From an uncultured Lachnospiraceae bacterium (GTDB lineage Bacteria > Bacillota > Clostridia > Lachnospirales > Lachnospiraceae): DNA of 64,000 bases. Positions 26,307 to 34,836 of the stretch are shown here, in pieces (the stretch's first letter is position 1; every line of letters begins with the position of its first letter). Below the pieces are notes generated by a model, which was given only the letters and a program-made list of their open reading frames with translations, searched no databases and was not told the DNA's origin. The stretch covers positions 1-64,000 of the forward strand of contig CAKRQV010000011.1 of the NCBI GenBank assembly GCA_934394565.1. Reading direction: 5' to 3'. The translations under genes were made by a program, and so were the position numbers.

Positions 26307-27551
26307 ATGCGACGAAAAAAACGTTCTTCGTTTCCATTTATCAGTCTTTTTGTTTTATGTATCCTGCTTTTTGCCCTGCTCGGACTTGTACAAAGCAAAG
26401 ATACATCGGCACTTATTTCTGTTTTGCAGGAATTTTTGCCTGAGCCAAGTCCCACTGCATCCGACGATGATGCACTGCCTGCGGCTTCTGCCCTGTATGC
26501 CACATCTTCTGTCTCGGCCGAAACCACCGGACAGACCTCACCTGACAGCTGTTATGCCTACTACTATCAACAGCTGTCCGCTGCCGAACAGACACTGTAT
26601 ACCACAATCTTCACCGGCGTATCTGACAGGAAAGATACCATTGACCTGAATACGACCGATACAGATACTGTGCACCGGATCTATCATTTTGTCCTTTACG
26701 ATCATCCGGAGATGTTCTGGTGCGTCGGCAGCAGCCAGAGCAATGTCTACAGCACCAGGATTGAATTTATGCCGGATTACTCCTGCACACGGGAGGAGAT
26801 CAGCCGGAGGAAAAGTCAGATTGAACAGGCCGCTGCTGCCTGTCTCGCCGGACTTTCTGCCGATGCCACCGATTACGAAAAAGTACACTACATCTATACA
26901 TGGCTGGTCAATACCGTAGACTATGATGACAATGCCAGCGATAACCAGAATATCTACAGCTCCATGGTCGGTCATGCCTCAGTCTGCGCCGGATATGCCA
27001 AGGGTCTGCAATATCTGCTGAACCATCTTTCCGTCCCCTGTATCTACATCACAGGTACACTTTCCTCCGGCGGCACCCACGCCTGGAACATGGTGCAGTG
27101 CAACGGCAAATGGTATCTGGTGGACACTACCTTCGGCGATCCGGTCTTTCAAAATACGCAGGATATCCCGGAAAGCAATATCAGCTACGCCTACCTGTGC
27201 TGTACCGATGCCCAGTTTAACGGTTCACATCGTCCAGATGAGGATATCACCTACCCGACCTGCAATTCGATCGATCTGAACTACTATGTCCAGAACGGCA
27301 GCTTTATCTTCAGCTACGACCATGATGCCCTGCGGGATCTCGTAGCCACAGCAGTCACTGATGGCAAGGACGGCTTCACCCTGCAATGTGCCAACAGTGC
27401 CACGTACAAAGAAGTCTGCACCGCACTGCTTGATGATATCGTCCCGGCAGTCAGCAACACCTATATGCAGATGCACAATCTGAAAAAAGTACGGTACAAA
27501 TACAGCCAGGATGGGGAAATGCTGGTGTTTACGCTGTACTGGACAGAGTAA
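26307..27551 (+). CDS. Membrane-anchored transglutaminase-like protein
   Basis: 414 residues. A basic N-terminus and hydrophobic segment (11-29) form a signal anchor, then a Ser/Thr/Ala/Pro linker to about 80. The transglutaminase-core triad is Cys227 (GHASVCAGYAKGL), His258 (GGTHAWNMV) and Asp273 (YLVDTTFGDP). Extracellular proteins of this type act as proteases or crosslinkers on peptides; the substrate is unknown. AGGAGG lies before the start. The last 100 residues have no known motif. Monocistronic. Confidence 0.85.
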   Translation: MRRKKRSSFPFISLFVLCILLFALLGLVQSKDTSALISVLQEFLPEPSPTASDDDALPAASALYATSSVSAETTGQTSPDSCYAYYYQQLSAAEQTLYTTIFTGVSDRKDTIDLNTTDTDTVHRIYHFVLYDHPEMFWCVGSSQSNVYSTRIEFMPDYSCTREEISRRKSQIEQAAAACLAGLSADATDYEKVHYIYTWLVNTVDYDDNASDNQNIYSSMVGHASVCAGYAKGLQYLLNHLSVPCIYITGTLSSGGTHAWNMVQCNGKWYLVDTTFGDPVFQNTQDIPESNISYAYLCCTDAQFNGSHRPDEDITYPTCNSIDLNYYVQNGSFIFSYDHDALRDLVATAVTDGKDGFTLQCANSATYKEVCTALLDDIVPAVSNTYMQMHNLKKVRYKYSQDGEMLVFTLYWTE

Positions 27552-27571
27552 ACACCTCCAATACAAAAAAA

Positions 27572-27602
27572 CATAAGAAACATTTTTCGTGAGTTTCTTA
27601 TG
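27572..27602. terminator. Perfect 10-bp stem after the transglutaminase gene
   Basis: CATAAGAAAC (27572-27581) and GTTTCTTATG (27593-27602) are exact complements around 11 nt, but only weak T tracts follow. A second stem GCAAGC/GCTTGC lies at 27632-27660. Confidence 0.45.
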
Positions 27603-27670
27603 AGTATCGCAGCACTCTTCAAGTTCTCGTGCAAGCATATATTTTTGCTCATTGCTTGCGTAATAAAAAG

Positions 27671-27724
27671 AAGAGGCAACAGATCTTTCCGGTTTTCCGG
27701 CCAGATTTCTGCTGCCTCTTTTTT
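27671..27724. terminator. Bidirectional terminator between convergent units
   Basis: AAGAGGCA (27671-27678) and TGCCTCTT (27713-27720) with an inner CCGG/CCGG stem, flanked by A-rich left and TTTTTT right sequence. It serves both the transglutaminase gene and the pxp operon. Confidence 0.75.
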
Positions 27725-27758
27725 CTGATTCTATAAAAAACTTCTGCTCTACAGATGT

Positions 27759-28529
27759 TTATTTGATGATCTCCACCAGCGGTGCGATCTCAATCCCCTC
27801 TGCACCCAGTGTCTCGCGGATCTTCTTTACAAAAGCCAGTGCCTTTGCCCCGTCGCCGTGTACACATACGGAATCCGCTTTGATCGGGATATCCTTGCCT
27901 GTGATCGCTGTGACCTTCTGTTCCTTGATCATGCGGACAACTCTGGCAATGGCTTCGTTTTCATCGGTGATCATCGCACCCTCTTTACGGCGGTTGACTA
28001 AAGAACCATCCTCCTCATAGGCACGGTCTGCAAATACCTCACGGGCCACCTTCAATCCCATATCCTCTGCGGCATGTACCAGCTCACCACTGGACAGTGC
28101 CATCACGATCAGCTCAGGATTGTATTCCTTAATTGCCTCACAGATGCCCTTTGCCAGCGCATAATCCTTACCGGCCATATTGTACATGGCGCCATGTGGT
28201 TTGACATGCTGCAGCTTCATACCATGTGCTTTACAGAATGCATCCAGTGCCCCCAGCTGATACAGGGTATAAGCTCTGGCCTCGGCCGGAGTTACATCCA
28301 GATTGCGGCGGCCAAAGCCCATCAGATCCGGGTAGCCCGGATGCGCACCGACCTGGATACCGGCCTCCTTTGCCATGGCAATGGTCTTGTCCATGACAAG
28401 CGGATCCGAAGCGTGATAACCACAGGCCACGTTTGCCGAAGACACCAGTGGCAGTACTTCCATATCGTTTCCTATTGTATAACGGCCAAAGCTTTCGCCC
28501 AGGTCACTGTTTAAGTCTACTTTATACAT
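27759..28529 (-). CDS. pxpA: 5-oxoprolinase subunit A (LamB/YcsF family)
   Basis: 256 residues. Starts YKVDLNSDLGESFGRYTIGND, the YcsF signature, with ANVACGYHASDP, GAHPGYPDLMGFGRR, VKPHGAMYN and DSVCVHGDG following. With PxpB and PxpC it hydrolyses 5-oxoproline to glutamate with ATP in B. subtilis and E. coli. Here it is the last gene of the operon, 15 bp after accC. A GGGAGAG site precedes the start. Confidence 0.95.
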   Translation of the reverse strand: MYKVDLNSDLGESFGRYTIGNDMEVLPLVSSANVACGYHASDPLVMDKTIAMAKEAGIQVGAHPGYPDLMGFGRRNLDVTPAEARAYTLYQLGALDAFCKAHGMKLQHVKPHGAMYNMAGKDYALAKGICEAIKEYNPELIVMALSSGELVHAAEDMGLKVAREVFADRAYEEDGSLVNRRKEGAMITDENEAIARVVRMIKEQKVTAITGKDIPIKADSVCVHGDGAKALAFVKKIRETLGAEGIEIAPLVEIIK

Positions 28530-28544
28530 GACTTTTCTCTCCCG

Positions 28545-29891
28545 TTATTTAATATGCATCACATTTTCAATAAATCCGGTATCGGCTTTGCCCTCGGCAA
28601 AGATCGGATTTTTGATGATCTGGTACTGGAAATCCAGATTGGTCTCCACACCGAGGATCACCATCTCATCCAGTGCGGAGCTCATCTTTCTGAGTGCGGC
28701 TTCTCTGTCCGGTGCATGCACGATAACCTTGGCAATCATGGAATCGTACTCCGATGGAATCCGGTAGCCTGCATACAGCGCACTGTCTACACGCACACCA
28801 TTGCCGGCCGGCAGATGCATATGGGTCACGACGCCGGGACTCGGCATAAAGTTCATCGATGGAATCTCCGCATTGATACGGCACTCAATCGCATGGCCCT
28901 TGATCTGAACATCCTCCTGTGTAAAGCTTAAAGGCTCGCCCATGGCCACGCGGATCTGTTCGATGATCAGGTCTGTACCGGTCACCATCTCGGTAACACC
29001 GTGCTCTACCTGAATACGGGTATTCATCTCCATGAAGTAAAATTCACCGGTCGGAGCTACGATATACTCGATTGTTCCTGCATTCGTATAACCTACGGTC
29101 TTCGCAGCCAGTACAGCGTATTTGTTCATGGCCTCTCTCGTCTCGGCTGAGATCGCCGGAGACGGGGATTCTTCGATCAGCTTCTGGTGATTTCGCTGTA
29201 CGGAACAGTCACGCTCGCCCAGAGCCACAACATTACCATGGGTATCTGCCATAATCTGGATCTCCACATGGCGCGGATTCTGCACAAAACGCTCAATATA
29301 CATCGTATCGTCCGCAAAGGCATTGGCAGACTCTCTCTGGGCCATATTGAACTGGAACTCAAATTCATCAGCGGACTCAGCCACACGCATACCCTTGCCA
29401 CCGCCACCGGAGGAAGCCTTGATCATGACCGGATAACCGATCTCTTTTGCCAGCTTTGCACCGATCTCAACATCATATACCGGCTCTTTCGTTCCTGGAA
29501 CCACCGGTACTCCGGCATCCATCATTGTGGAACGGGCCTGGGATTTATTACCCATTTTATCGATAACCTCCGCTGTCGGTCCGATAAAGGTAAGACCGTT
29601 TTCTTCACAGCGGCGTACAAATTCACTGTTCTCGGAAAGGAAACCGAAACCGGGGTGGATCGCATCCGCGCCGACGTTTTTGGCGGCCATGATGATCCGA
29701 TCCATATTCAGATAGCTGTTTTTGGCAGGTCCCTCACCGATGCAGACACGCTGGTCTGCCAGCTGAACATGCAGACTGTCAGCATCCTCTTTGGAATAGA
29801 TGGCAACACTGCGGATACCCATATTCCGGCAGGCGCGGGCGATACGAACTGCTATCTCGCCACGATTGGCAATCAGAATCTTGTTAAACAC
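28545..29891 (-). CDS. accC: Biotin carboxylase
   Basis: 448 residues, complete. The N-terminus is FNKILIANRGEIAVRIARA; the ATP-grasp glycine loop KASSGGGGKGMRV, ERFVQNPRHVEIQ, FMEMNTRIQVEHGVTE and AIECRINAE are all present. Carboxylates biotin on the carrier protein using ATP and bicarbonate. The start codon is GTG (29891) behind GGGAGGAAG. It lies between accB and pxpA rather than with accA/accD or fab genes, so it may serve the oxoprolinase/KipI-KipA-type enzyme rather than, or as well as, fatty-acid synthesis. Confidence 0.93.
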   Translation of the reverse strand: MFNKILIANRGEIAVRIARACRNMGIRSVAIYSKEDADSLHVQLADQRVCIGEGPAKNSYLNMDRIIMAAKNVGADAIHPGFGFLSENSEFVRRCEENGLTFIGPTAEVIDKMGNKSQARSTMMDAGVPVVPGTKEPVYDVEIGAKLAKEIGYPVMIKASSGGGGKGMRVAESADEFEFQFNMAQRESANAFADDTMYIERFVQNPRHVEIQIMADTHGNVVALGERDCSVQRNHQKLIEESPSPAISAETREAMNKYAVLAAKTVGYTNAGTIEYIVAPTGEFYFMEMNTRIQVEHGVTEMVTGTDLIIEQIRVAMGEPLSFTQEDVQIKGHAIECRINAEIPSMNFMPSPGVVTHMHLPAGNGVRVDSALYAGYRIPSEYDSMIAKVIVHAPDREAALRKMSSALDEMVILGVETNLDFQYQIIKNPIFAEGKADTGFIENVMHIK

Positions 29892-29906
29892 AGTTCTTCC
29901 TCCCTA

Positions 29907-30353
29907 TTATAACTTCTTTACTCTAAACAGCGGCTGTCCGTATTCTACCTTCTGCTCATTGCTGACCAGCACGGCCTCGATCTCGCAGTCGTACTCAGCC
30001 TGGATCTCATTCATCAGCTTCATAGCTTCCAGAATACATACGGTCTGTCCGCTTTTGACATGGTCACCAACACGGACAAAAGCCGGAATATCCGGAGCTG
30101 CTGCAGAATAGAATGTACCTACGATCGGAGAAGTGATGAATTCTTCATCCTCTTCTTCTGTCTCCATGCTAACCTCTGCTGCCGGAGCCACAGCTCCTGC
30201 CGATGCAAGTACCGGTGCAGCCCCCCCTGCGATCACCGGTGGATTGTCCAGTTTACTCATGCTGATCTTGACATCGGTGTCCTTGTAGCTGAACTCTGTC
30301 AGAGAAGATTCCTCCACCAGCTTGATCAGTCCTGCAATTTTCTCTAAATTCAT
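29907..30353 (-). CDS. accB: Biotin carboxyl carrier protein
   Basis: 148 residues. An N-terminal helical segment (MNLEKIAGLIKLVEES) and a Pro/Ala/acidic linker lead to a biotinyl domain from about 74 (SPIVGTFYSA). The biotin site is CILEAMKLMNEI with Lys112. The start at 30353 follows AAGGAG; the longer frame upstream lacks support. It lies directly after pxpC and 15 bp before accC. Confidence 0.93.
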   Translation of the reverse strand: MNLEKIAGLIKLVEESSLTEFSYKDTDVKISMSKLDNPPVIAGGAAPVLASAGAVAPAAEVSMETEEEDEEFITSPIVGTFYSAAAPDIPAFVRVGDHVKSGQTVCILEAMKLMNEIQAEYDCEIEAVLVSNEQKVEYGQPLFRVKKL

Positions 30354-30372
30354 AGCTATACTCCTTATCTCT

Positions 30373-31377
30373 CTATGCGAATAGTTTACTGATACGTTTT
30401 GCCACCAGACGGCAGTCCAGCACCTCTTTACACGGGGTATGGATCTGATTACGCATAGCAACATATTCTTTTTCTTCTTCCAGATACAGTTTCTGTGCCT
30501 CTTCTACCGTGATCGCTTTGAAACGGATCTTGTGATCTGTCTTTCGCTGTACCAGCTTTGGAATATCCACAGTTGCCACTGTAGCGATCTTGGCATAGCC
30601 GCCGGTCGTCTGGCGGTCTGCCAGAAGAATAATCGGTTTGCCATGGGACGGTACCTGTACTGAACCAAAGGCAATACCGTCGGAAATGATATCCGATCCG
30701 TTCTTGGAGGCGATAAACGGACCCTCCATACGACAGCCCATGCGGTCAAAATCACTGGTCACCATATAAGTCTCACTTAAAAAGGTATGGATACCGTCTT
30801 TCGTAAACATGTCGCACTGCGGACCAAGTACGACACGAAGCTCTGCTTCCTCCTGATCAAATTCGTCCAGATCCAGCTTTCTTGACAGGAAAAACGGCAG
30901 ATATCTTCTCTTGATACGGAAGCTGATATAATCCTCATCGTGCAGCTTTCTTCCCTTGAAACCGCCGATCTTACTCTTTAAATTGGTACAGCGGCTGCCC
31001 ATAACAACCGGTATATCCAGATAACTGGAAAAAGCGATGTAGCCGCGGCTTCCTGTACGGGCGCTGCCAAATTTCAGGATATCACCACGATTCATATACA
31101 GTGCGGTATACATCGGTGCCGGATTACCATTGATCGTTGGCTGAAAATCACCACCAGTGATTGCAATGATCGTCTCTGAGGTAAACTGCAGAGTCGGACC
31201 GATCAGTGTAAATTCAAGGACAGCTTCATTCTCCGGATTGTCCAGAAGCAGATTGGCGATCTTGAAGGAACGCACATCCATGACTCCGGCTACGGAAAAA
31301 CCCTGGCTCTGATACCCATTACGTCCCAGATCCTGTACGGTGGTCAGCATACCTGCCTTTAATACTCGAATGCCCAT
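30373..31377 (-). CDS. pxpC: 5-oxoprolinase subunit C (KipA; carboxyltransferase fold)
   Basis: 334 residues. It begins MGIRVLKAGMLTTVQDLGR, with GYQSQGFSVAGVMD, ITGGDFQPTINGNP, GYIAFSS and SVQVPSHGKPIILLADRQTTGGYAKI, all typical of KipA/PxpC. The fold is shared with the carboxyltransferase part of urea carboxylase. The start overlaps the end of pxpB region by a 3-bp gap, with GGAGAGG inside pxpB. Confidence 0.94.
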   Translation of the reverse strand: MGIRVLKAGMLTTVQDLGRNGYQSQGFSVAGVMDVRSFKIANLLLDNPENEAVLEFTLIGPTLQFTSETIIAITGGDFQPTINGNPAPMYTALYMNRGDILKFGSARTGSRGYIAFSSYLDIPVVMGSRCTNLKSKIGGFKGRKLHDEDYISFRIKRRYLPFFLSRKLDLDEFDQEEAELRVVLGPQCDMFTKDGIHTFLSETYMVTSDFDRMGCRMEGPFIASKNGSDIISDGIAFGSVQVPSHGKPIILLADRQTTGGYAKIATVATVDIPKLVQRKTDHKIRFKAITVEEAQKLYLEEEKEYVAMRNQIHTPCKEVLDCRLVAKRISKLFA

Positions 31378-31380
31378 AGC

Positions 31381-32109
31381 TTACACCTCTCCTTCATGTA
31401 CCACGCACTGATACTCGCCGCGCTCGACAAGCTCCTTGATGCGGTTAAATTCATTTTCATCAATCCGTACGAACCGGATATAATCACCGGCTTCCACAAG
31501 GATCGGCACCTTTCTGGCCGGATCATAGGTTTTCACCGGTGTCAGTCCCATCAACTGCCAGCCTCCCGGAGAATCCATCGGATAGATACCGGTCTGTGAA
31601 CCACCGATTCCTACGCTTCCGGCCGGAATGCGTACACGTGGATTCGCCAGTCGTGGTGTATGGATACGTTCATCCAGTCCTCCCAGATAAGTAAATCCCG
31701 GTAAAAATCCCAGCATATAGATCAGGTAATCCCTGGAAGTATGGATATCGATAACTTCCTCGACAGAAAGTCCGGCATGTTTGGCAATATGCTCAATATC
31801 CGGTCCAAATTCACCGCCATAGCAGACGGGAATCTCAAATACCCTCTTGGTTCTTTCCCCTGTTTTGATTTCCATCCGCATAATAGCTTCCATCCGCTCT
31901 TTGATCTCCACATAAGAGATCACACGGGGATCATAGTTGATCAAAAGCGAACAGAATGCGGGAATAATATCTGTTACACCGACGATATGCTGTTCACGCA
32001 TCATCTGTACCGTAGCAGATATCCTGTAATTGATCTCAGGATCAATCGTGTTGCCGAACTGGATCAGAATGGAACTGTCCCCGGCTGTCAGAATCTTTGT
32101 TTCCTGCAT
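31381..32109 (-). CDS. pxpB: 5-oxoprolinase subunit B (KipI)
   Basis: 242 residues. TAGDSSILIQFGNTIDPEIN at the N-terminus, then IPVCYGGEFGPD, YLIYMLGFLPGFTYLGGLD, PRVRIPAGSVGIGGSQTGIY and SPGGWQLMG, the cyclophilin-like half of the PxpBC enzyme. In B. subtilis the homologue KipI also inhibits the sporulation kinase KinA. The start at 32109 follows GGAGAAAA; the frame is open upstream to 32154 but through a Cys-rich stretch unlike the family. Confidence 0.94.
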   Translation of the reverse strand: MQETKILTAGDSSILIQFGNTIDPEINYRISATVQMMREQHIVGVTDIIPAFCSLLINYDPRVISYVEIKERMEAIMRMEIKTGERTKRVFEIPVCYGGEFGPDIEHIAKHAGLSVEEVIDIHTSRDYLIYMLGFLPGFTYLGGLDERIHTPRLANPRVRIPAGSVGIGGSQTGIYPMDSPGGWQLMGLTPVKTYDPARKVPILVEAGDYIRFVRIDENEFNRIKELVERGEYQCVVHEGEV

Positions 32110-32136
32110 ATATTTTCTCCTATTACAACCACGACA

Positions 32137-32177
32137 GGGGCAAAAAGGATCCACATAACCCGTGATCCTCCTGCCCC
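32137..32177 (-). other. Interrupted stem-loop between the NRAMP gene and pxpB
   Basis: GGGGCA (32137-32142) with TGCCCC (32172-32177), and AGGATC (32146-32151) with GATCCT (32164-32169). No U tract follows on the minus strand, so it more likely affects processing or stability than termination. Confidence 0.4.
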
Positions 32178-32200
32178 GGTTCGTTGAGTTTATACCATTT

Positions 32201-33415
32201 TTAGAACAGACCGCCCATCTTGGAAACGAAGGTCGTTACACCAAAGTATGCGGCAAGAACAACGACAATAATACCAAGGACTGTCAGTACAACGGAATGC
32301 TTGTAACCCTCCGGCATAATCTTCTTGCTGTGTGCGCCAACAAGGCATACCCCCAGCGTGATCGGAAGGATCAGACCATTGAACGCACCGGCAAGTACCA
32401 GCAGAACAGCCGGGTTGCCAAGTACCAGCATGATGACCGTAGAGATTGCGATAAAAGCGATGATCCATGCATTCTCATGCTCTTCGATACTCTTGGAGAA
32501 AGTCTTCAGGAAAGAGACCGAAGTGTAAGCAGCACCGATAATGGAAGTAATAGCTGCACACAGCAGTACCAGACCAGCAAATCTGTAACCGACCTCACCT
32601 GCACCTGCACGGAAAGCCTCGGCTGCAGGATTGCCTGCGGCACTGAGCTCCTCACCGGACATAAAGCCATTGGCTACAACACCAAGGACGGCCAGGAATA
32701 AGAAGATACGGACAAGAGTAGCAATACCGATACCCATGACAGAACTCTTATTGATCTCTTTGACATTGGCTTCTCCTGTAACACCGGCATCGATCAGACG
32801 ATGGGCTCCGGAGAAGGTGATATAACCGCCGACTGTACCACCCATCAGGGTCAGAATAGCCGGGAACAGTGCAGTATAACCGGTAGCCGGAACGAAGGTA
32901 TTCTTGATAGCATCACCTACCGGCGGTTTTACAATGAAGATCACCACAAAGATAACCACGATCATGATCGCACCAAGTACCTTTGTTACAGTATCCATCG
33001 CTGCCTTTGCATTTTTCAGTACAAAGACGAGGATGGCCAACACACCAGCGAGGATATAGCCGACCTTTGTCGGAATACCAAGCAGAGTGTTAAAACCGAG
33101 GGCACCGCCACCGACATTACCAATGTTAAATACAAGGCCGCCAAGGACAACCATGAAGGATACGAAATAGCCAAGACCCGGAAGCAGCTTGTTCGCTACA
33201 TCCTGTCCACGCAGCCCGGATACACACAGGACCTTCCAGATATTGAGCTGTGCAACAGCCGACATGATAATGGAGGCAAGGATAACAAAGCCGAAGCTTG
33301 ATCCATGTTGTCCCGTGAATGTCGCTGTCTGGGTAAGGAATCCTGGTCCGATTGCGGAAGTCGCCATCAGAAACGCTGCACCAAGAAGGGCGCCGCCACT
33401 TTTTTTCTTGTTCAT
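32201..33415 (-). CDS. NRAMP-family transporter of the YcsG type
   Basis: 404 residues with about 11 membrane helices. TSAIGPGFLTQTATFTGQ in TM1 corresponds to the DPGN metal-binding turn of MntH but lacks it; TM6 has GGTVGGYITFSGAHRL. The B. subtilis homologue YcsG sits in the ycsFG-kipIA operon, so the association is conserved and suggests uptake of 5-oxoproline or a related substrate rather than Mn2+. GGAGAG precedes the start. First gene of the operon. Confidence 0.88.
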   Translation of the reverse strand: MNKKKSGGALLGAAFLMATSAIGPGFLTQTATFTGQHGSSFGFVILASIIMSAVAQLNIWKVLCVSGLRGQDVANKLLPGLGYFVSFMVVLGGLVFNIGNVGGGALGFNTLLGIPTKVGYILAGVLAILVFVLKNAKAAMDTVTKVLGAIMIVVIFVVIFIVKPPVGDAIKNTFVPATGYTALFPAILTLMGGTVGGYITFSGAHRLIDAGVTGEANVKEINKSSVMGIGIATLVRIFLFLAVLGVVANGFMSGEELSAAGNPAAEAFRAGAGEVGYRFAGLVLLCAAITSIIGAAYTSVSFLKTFSKSIEEHENAWIIAFIAISTVIMLVLGNPAVLLVLAGAFNGLILPITLGVCLVGAHSKKIMPEGYKHSVVLTVLGIIVVVLAAYFGVTTFVSKMGGLF

Positions 33416-33486
33416 AATACTTCTCTCCTTTTCCGTTTTTGCAGGAAAATCTGCTTATTTATGCAAATTTTCTGTTTATGGGATAC

Positions 33487-33515
33487 AGTATAGCACTTTT
33501 ACAGTACTTTTACAA
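33487..33515 (-). promoter_or_regulatory. Promoter of the ycsG-pxp-acc operon
   Basis: Minus strand TTGTAA (33515-33510), 17-nt spacer, TATACT (33492-33487), about 70 nt before the start. On the plus strand the same stretch carries TTTACA-N5-TTTACA (33498-33514). The remaining 200 bp up to 33742 are AT-rich, and I see no further feature. Confidence 0.6.
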
Positions 33516-33742
33516 TTTAACAAAGTATGAATTTAAAATTCAAAAGCGACAGCAATTTTTCTCTTGATTTTTTATCTTTTATGAATCGTTTCAGTATGGT
33601 ATGTCCTGTTTTTTTCTATTTCTTCTCTCCGTAACTATGTTTTAAAATGAATTCCGGATGTTTTATATTATGCATTTTTATTTGATTTTCAAAGTTTTAA
33701 CTTGTGTCATAGATAATAGCTTATTTTTCCGTAAAATGCAAC

Positions 33743-34297
33743 CTAAAAAATAATAAGAAACAGATCTATTCCCAAAAGCAGCAGGCCTGTCAGCAGCCCC
33801 AGCCAGAAAATATAACGGCAGTTACAATAGCGGAGCACATAGGCCAGTTTCGGTTTTTCCGGATCATAATATACCGGAATCAGACTTCCCTGGGGAAATA
33901 GCTTTTCCATCGGATTGCCCACGGTATCCAGAAAGCCGCTCTTTCGAATAGACTCTCTGAAAACCTGGCGCCTGACCTCGGTGGTATACTCATGTTCCGC
34001 TCCCTTTTCAGCTTTCAGGCGGGTTGTTTTTGTCACATAGGCTCTGTATTCCGGTCCGATGATACGGTACTGCTTCTGTAACACAGTGTACTCTACAACA
34101 GGGAGATGTATACGGCTGCCTTCTCCTCCGTATCCGCGACGCGAATATCCCACCACGATACCGTCCGTTTTGTCAGTACAGCGTTTCTTCTGAACCATGT
34201 ATTTCCAGCCAAATCGACAGCCAAAAAAGATCAGAAGTGCACCTGCGACCAGAAGCAGCAGACAGATATGGTTCTCGATCGCTGCATACTCTTTCAT
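33743..34297 (-). CDS. DUF3592-like membrane protein
   Basis: 184 residues. TM1 (residues 11-33) and TM2 near the C-terminus (163-184) flank a domain of about 125 residues with GIVVGYSRRGYGGEG, HLPVVEYTV, and VYYDPEKPKLAYV. The alternating TM-domain-TM plan and the VxYDPxxP segment are typical of DUF3592 proteins of unknown function. No clear ribosome site; the start is the first Met. It stands alone, with 327 bp of AT-rich sequence on its downstream side. Confidence 0.65.
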   Translation of the reverse strand: MKEYAAIENHICLLLLVAGALLIFFGCRFGWKYMVQKKRCTDKTDGIVVGYSRRGYGGEGSRIHLPVVEYTVLQKQYRIIGPEYRAYVTKTTRLKAEKGAEHEYTTEVRRQVFRESIRKSGFLDTVGNPMEKLFPQGSLIPVYYDPEKPKLAYVLRYCNCRYIFWLGLLTGLLLLGIDLFLIIF

Positions 34298-34623
34298 AGT
34301 TATATTACCTCAATATTTTATATTCTTTCGACAGATTTTCTCAAGTATACCACATTTTTCCTTCTGTAACCACTTTTTATAAAAAAAGCTGCACTTTTTA
34401 CCGTCAAATCTGGCCTTTTCTCCCCACTTTTTTCGTTTTTTCGACGTCTTTTTTCTTTTTTCACGTTTTTTGCTGCTGTGGTTTCGCTCTCCTTCTGTAT
34501 TGTTCCAGAAGTACTTCTATAGTATTACTGTTTCATTGCCGGAAATGTCTGCTCTTATTTTTCCTTAATGGTTTCTGTCTGCATATGGTATATTTTTTCT
34601 CATTAACCGCTGTGCCATTTGTT

Positions 34624-34734
34624 GCAGGACACTATGACTATACTCTTGTACAGATAATTGCGAAGCTTGCAATGATTGTCTATAATTTTAAAACAAAACA
34701 ATATGGCGTAACGCCTTCAGAATACAGGAAGTAA
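34624..34734 (+). pseudogene. Relic of an AraC-family regulator C-terminus
   Basis: A frame without a start or ribosome site encodes about 36 residues ending KTKQYGVTPSEYRK and TAA. QYGVTPSEYRK is the hallmark end of the AraC helix-turn-helix domain, and the preceding VQIIAKLAMIVYNF is a decayed form of its second helix pair. The upstream 300 bp hold no matching domain. It suggests gene loss at the edge of the catabolic block. Confidence 0.6.
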
Positions 34735-34769
34735 CAAAAATACTCCGATTTTTCTCCATGAAACAATAA

Positions 34770-34806
34770 TGCCCTGCAAAGAGAAATACATCCTCTTCGC
34801 AGGGCA
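34770..34806 (-). terminator. Terminator of the M24 peptidase gene
   Basis: TGCCCTGC (34770-34777) and GCAGGGCA (34799-34806), with AAGAG/CTCTT inside, followed on the minus strand by TTATTGTTTC. Confidence 0.75.
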
Positions 34807-34836
34807 ATTCATATGGAGTTTACATCTGAAATTATA

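Noticed and set aside
32201..33415. Mn2+ transporter MntH
   Set aside because: The DPGN metal motif of TM1 is not present, and the neighbourhood matches ycsG-type NRAMP proteins of oxoproline operons.
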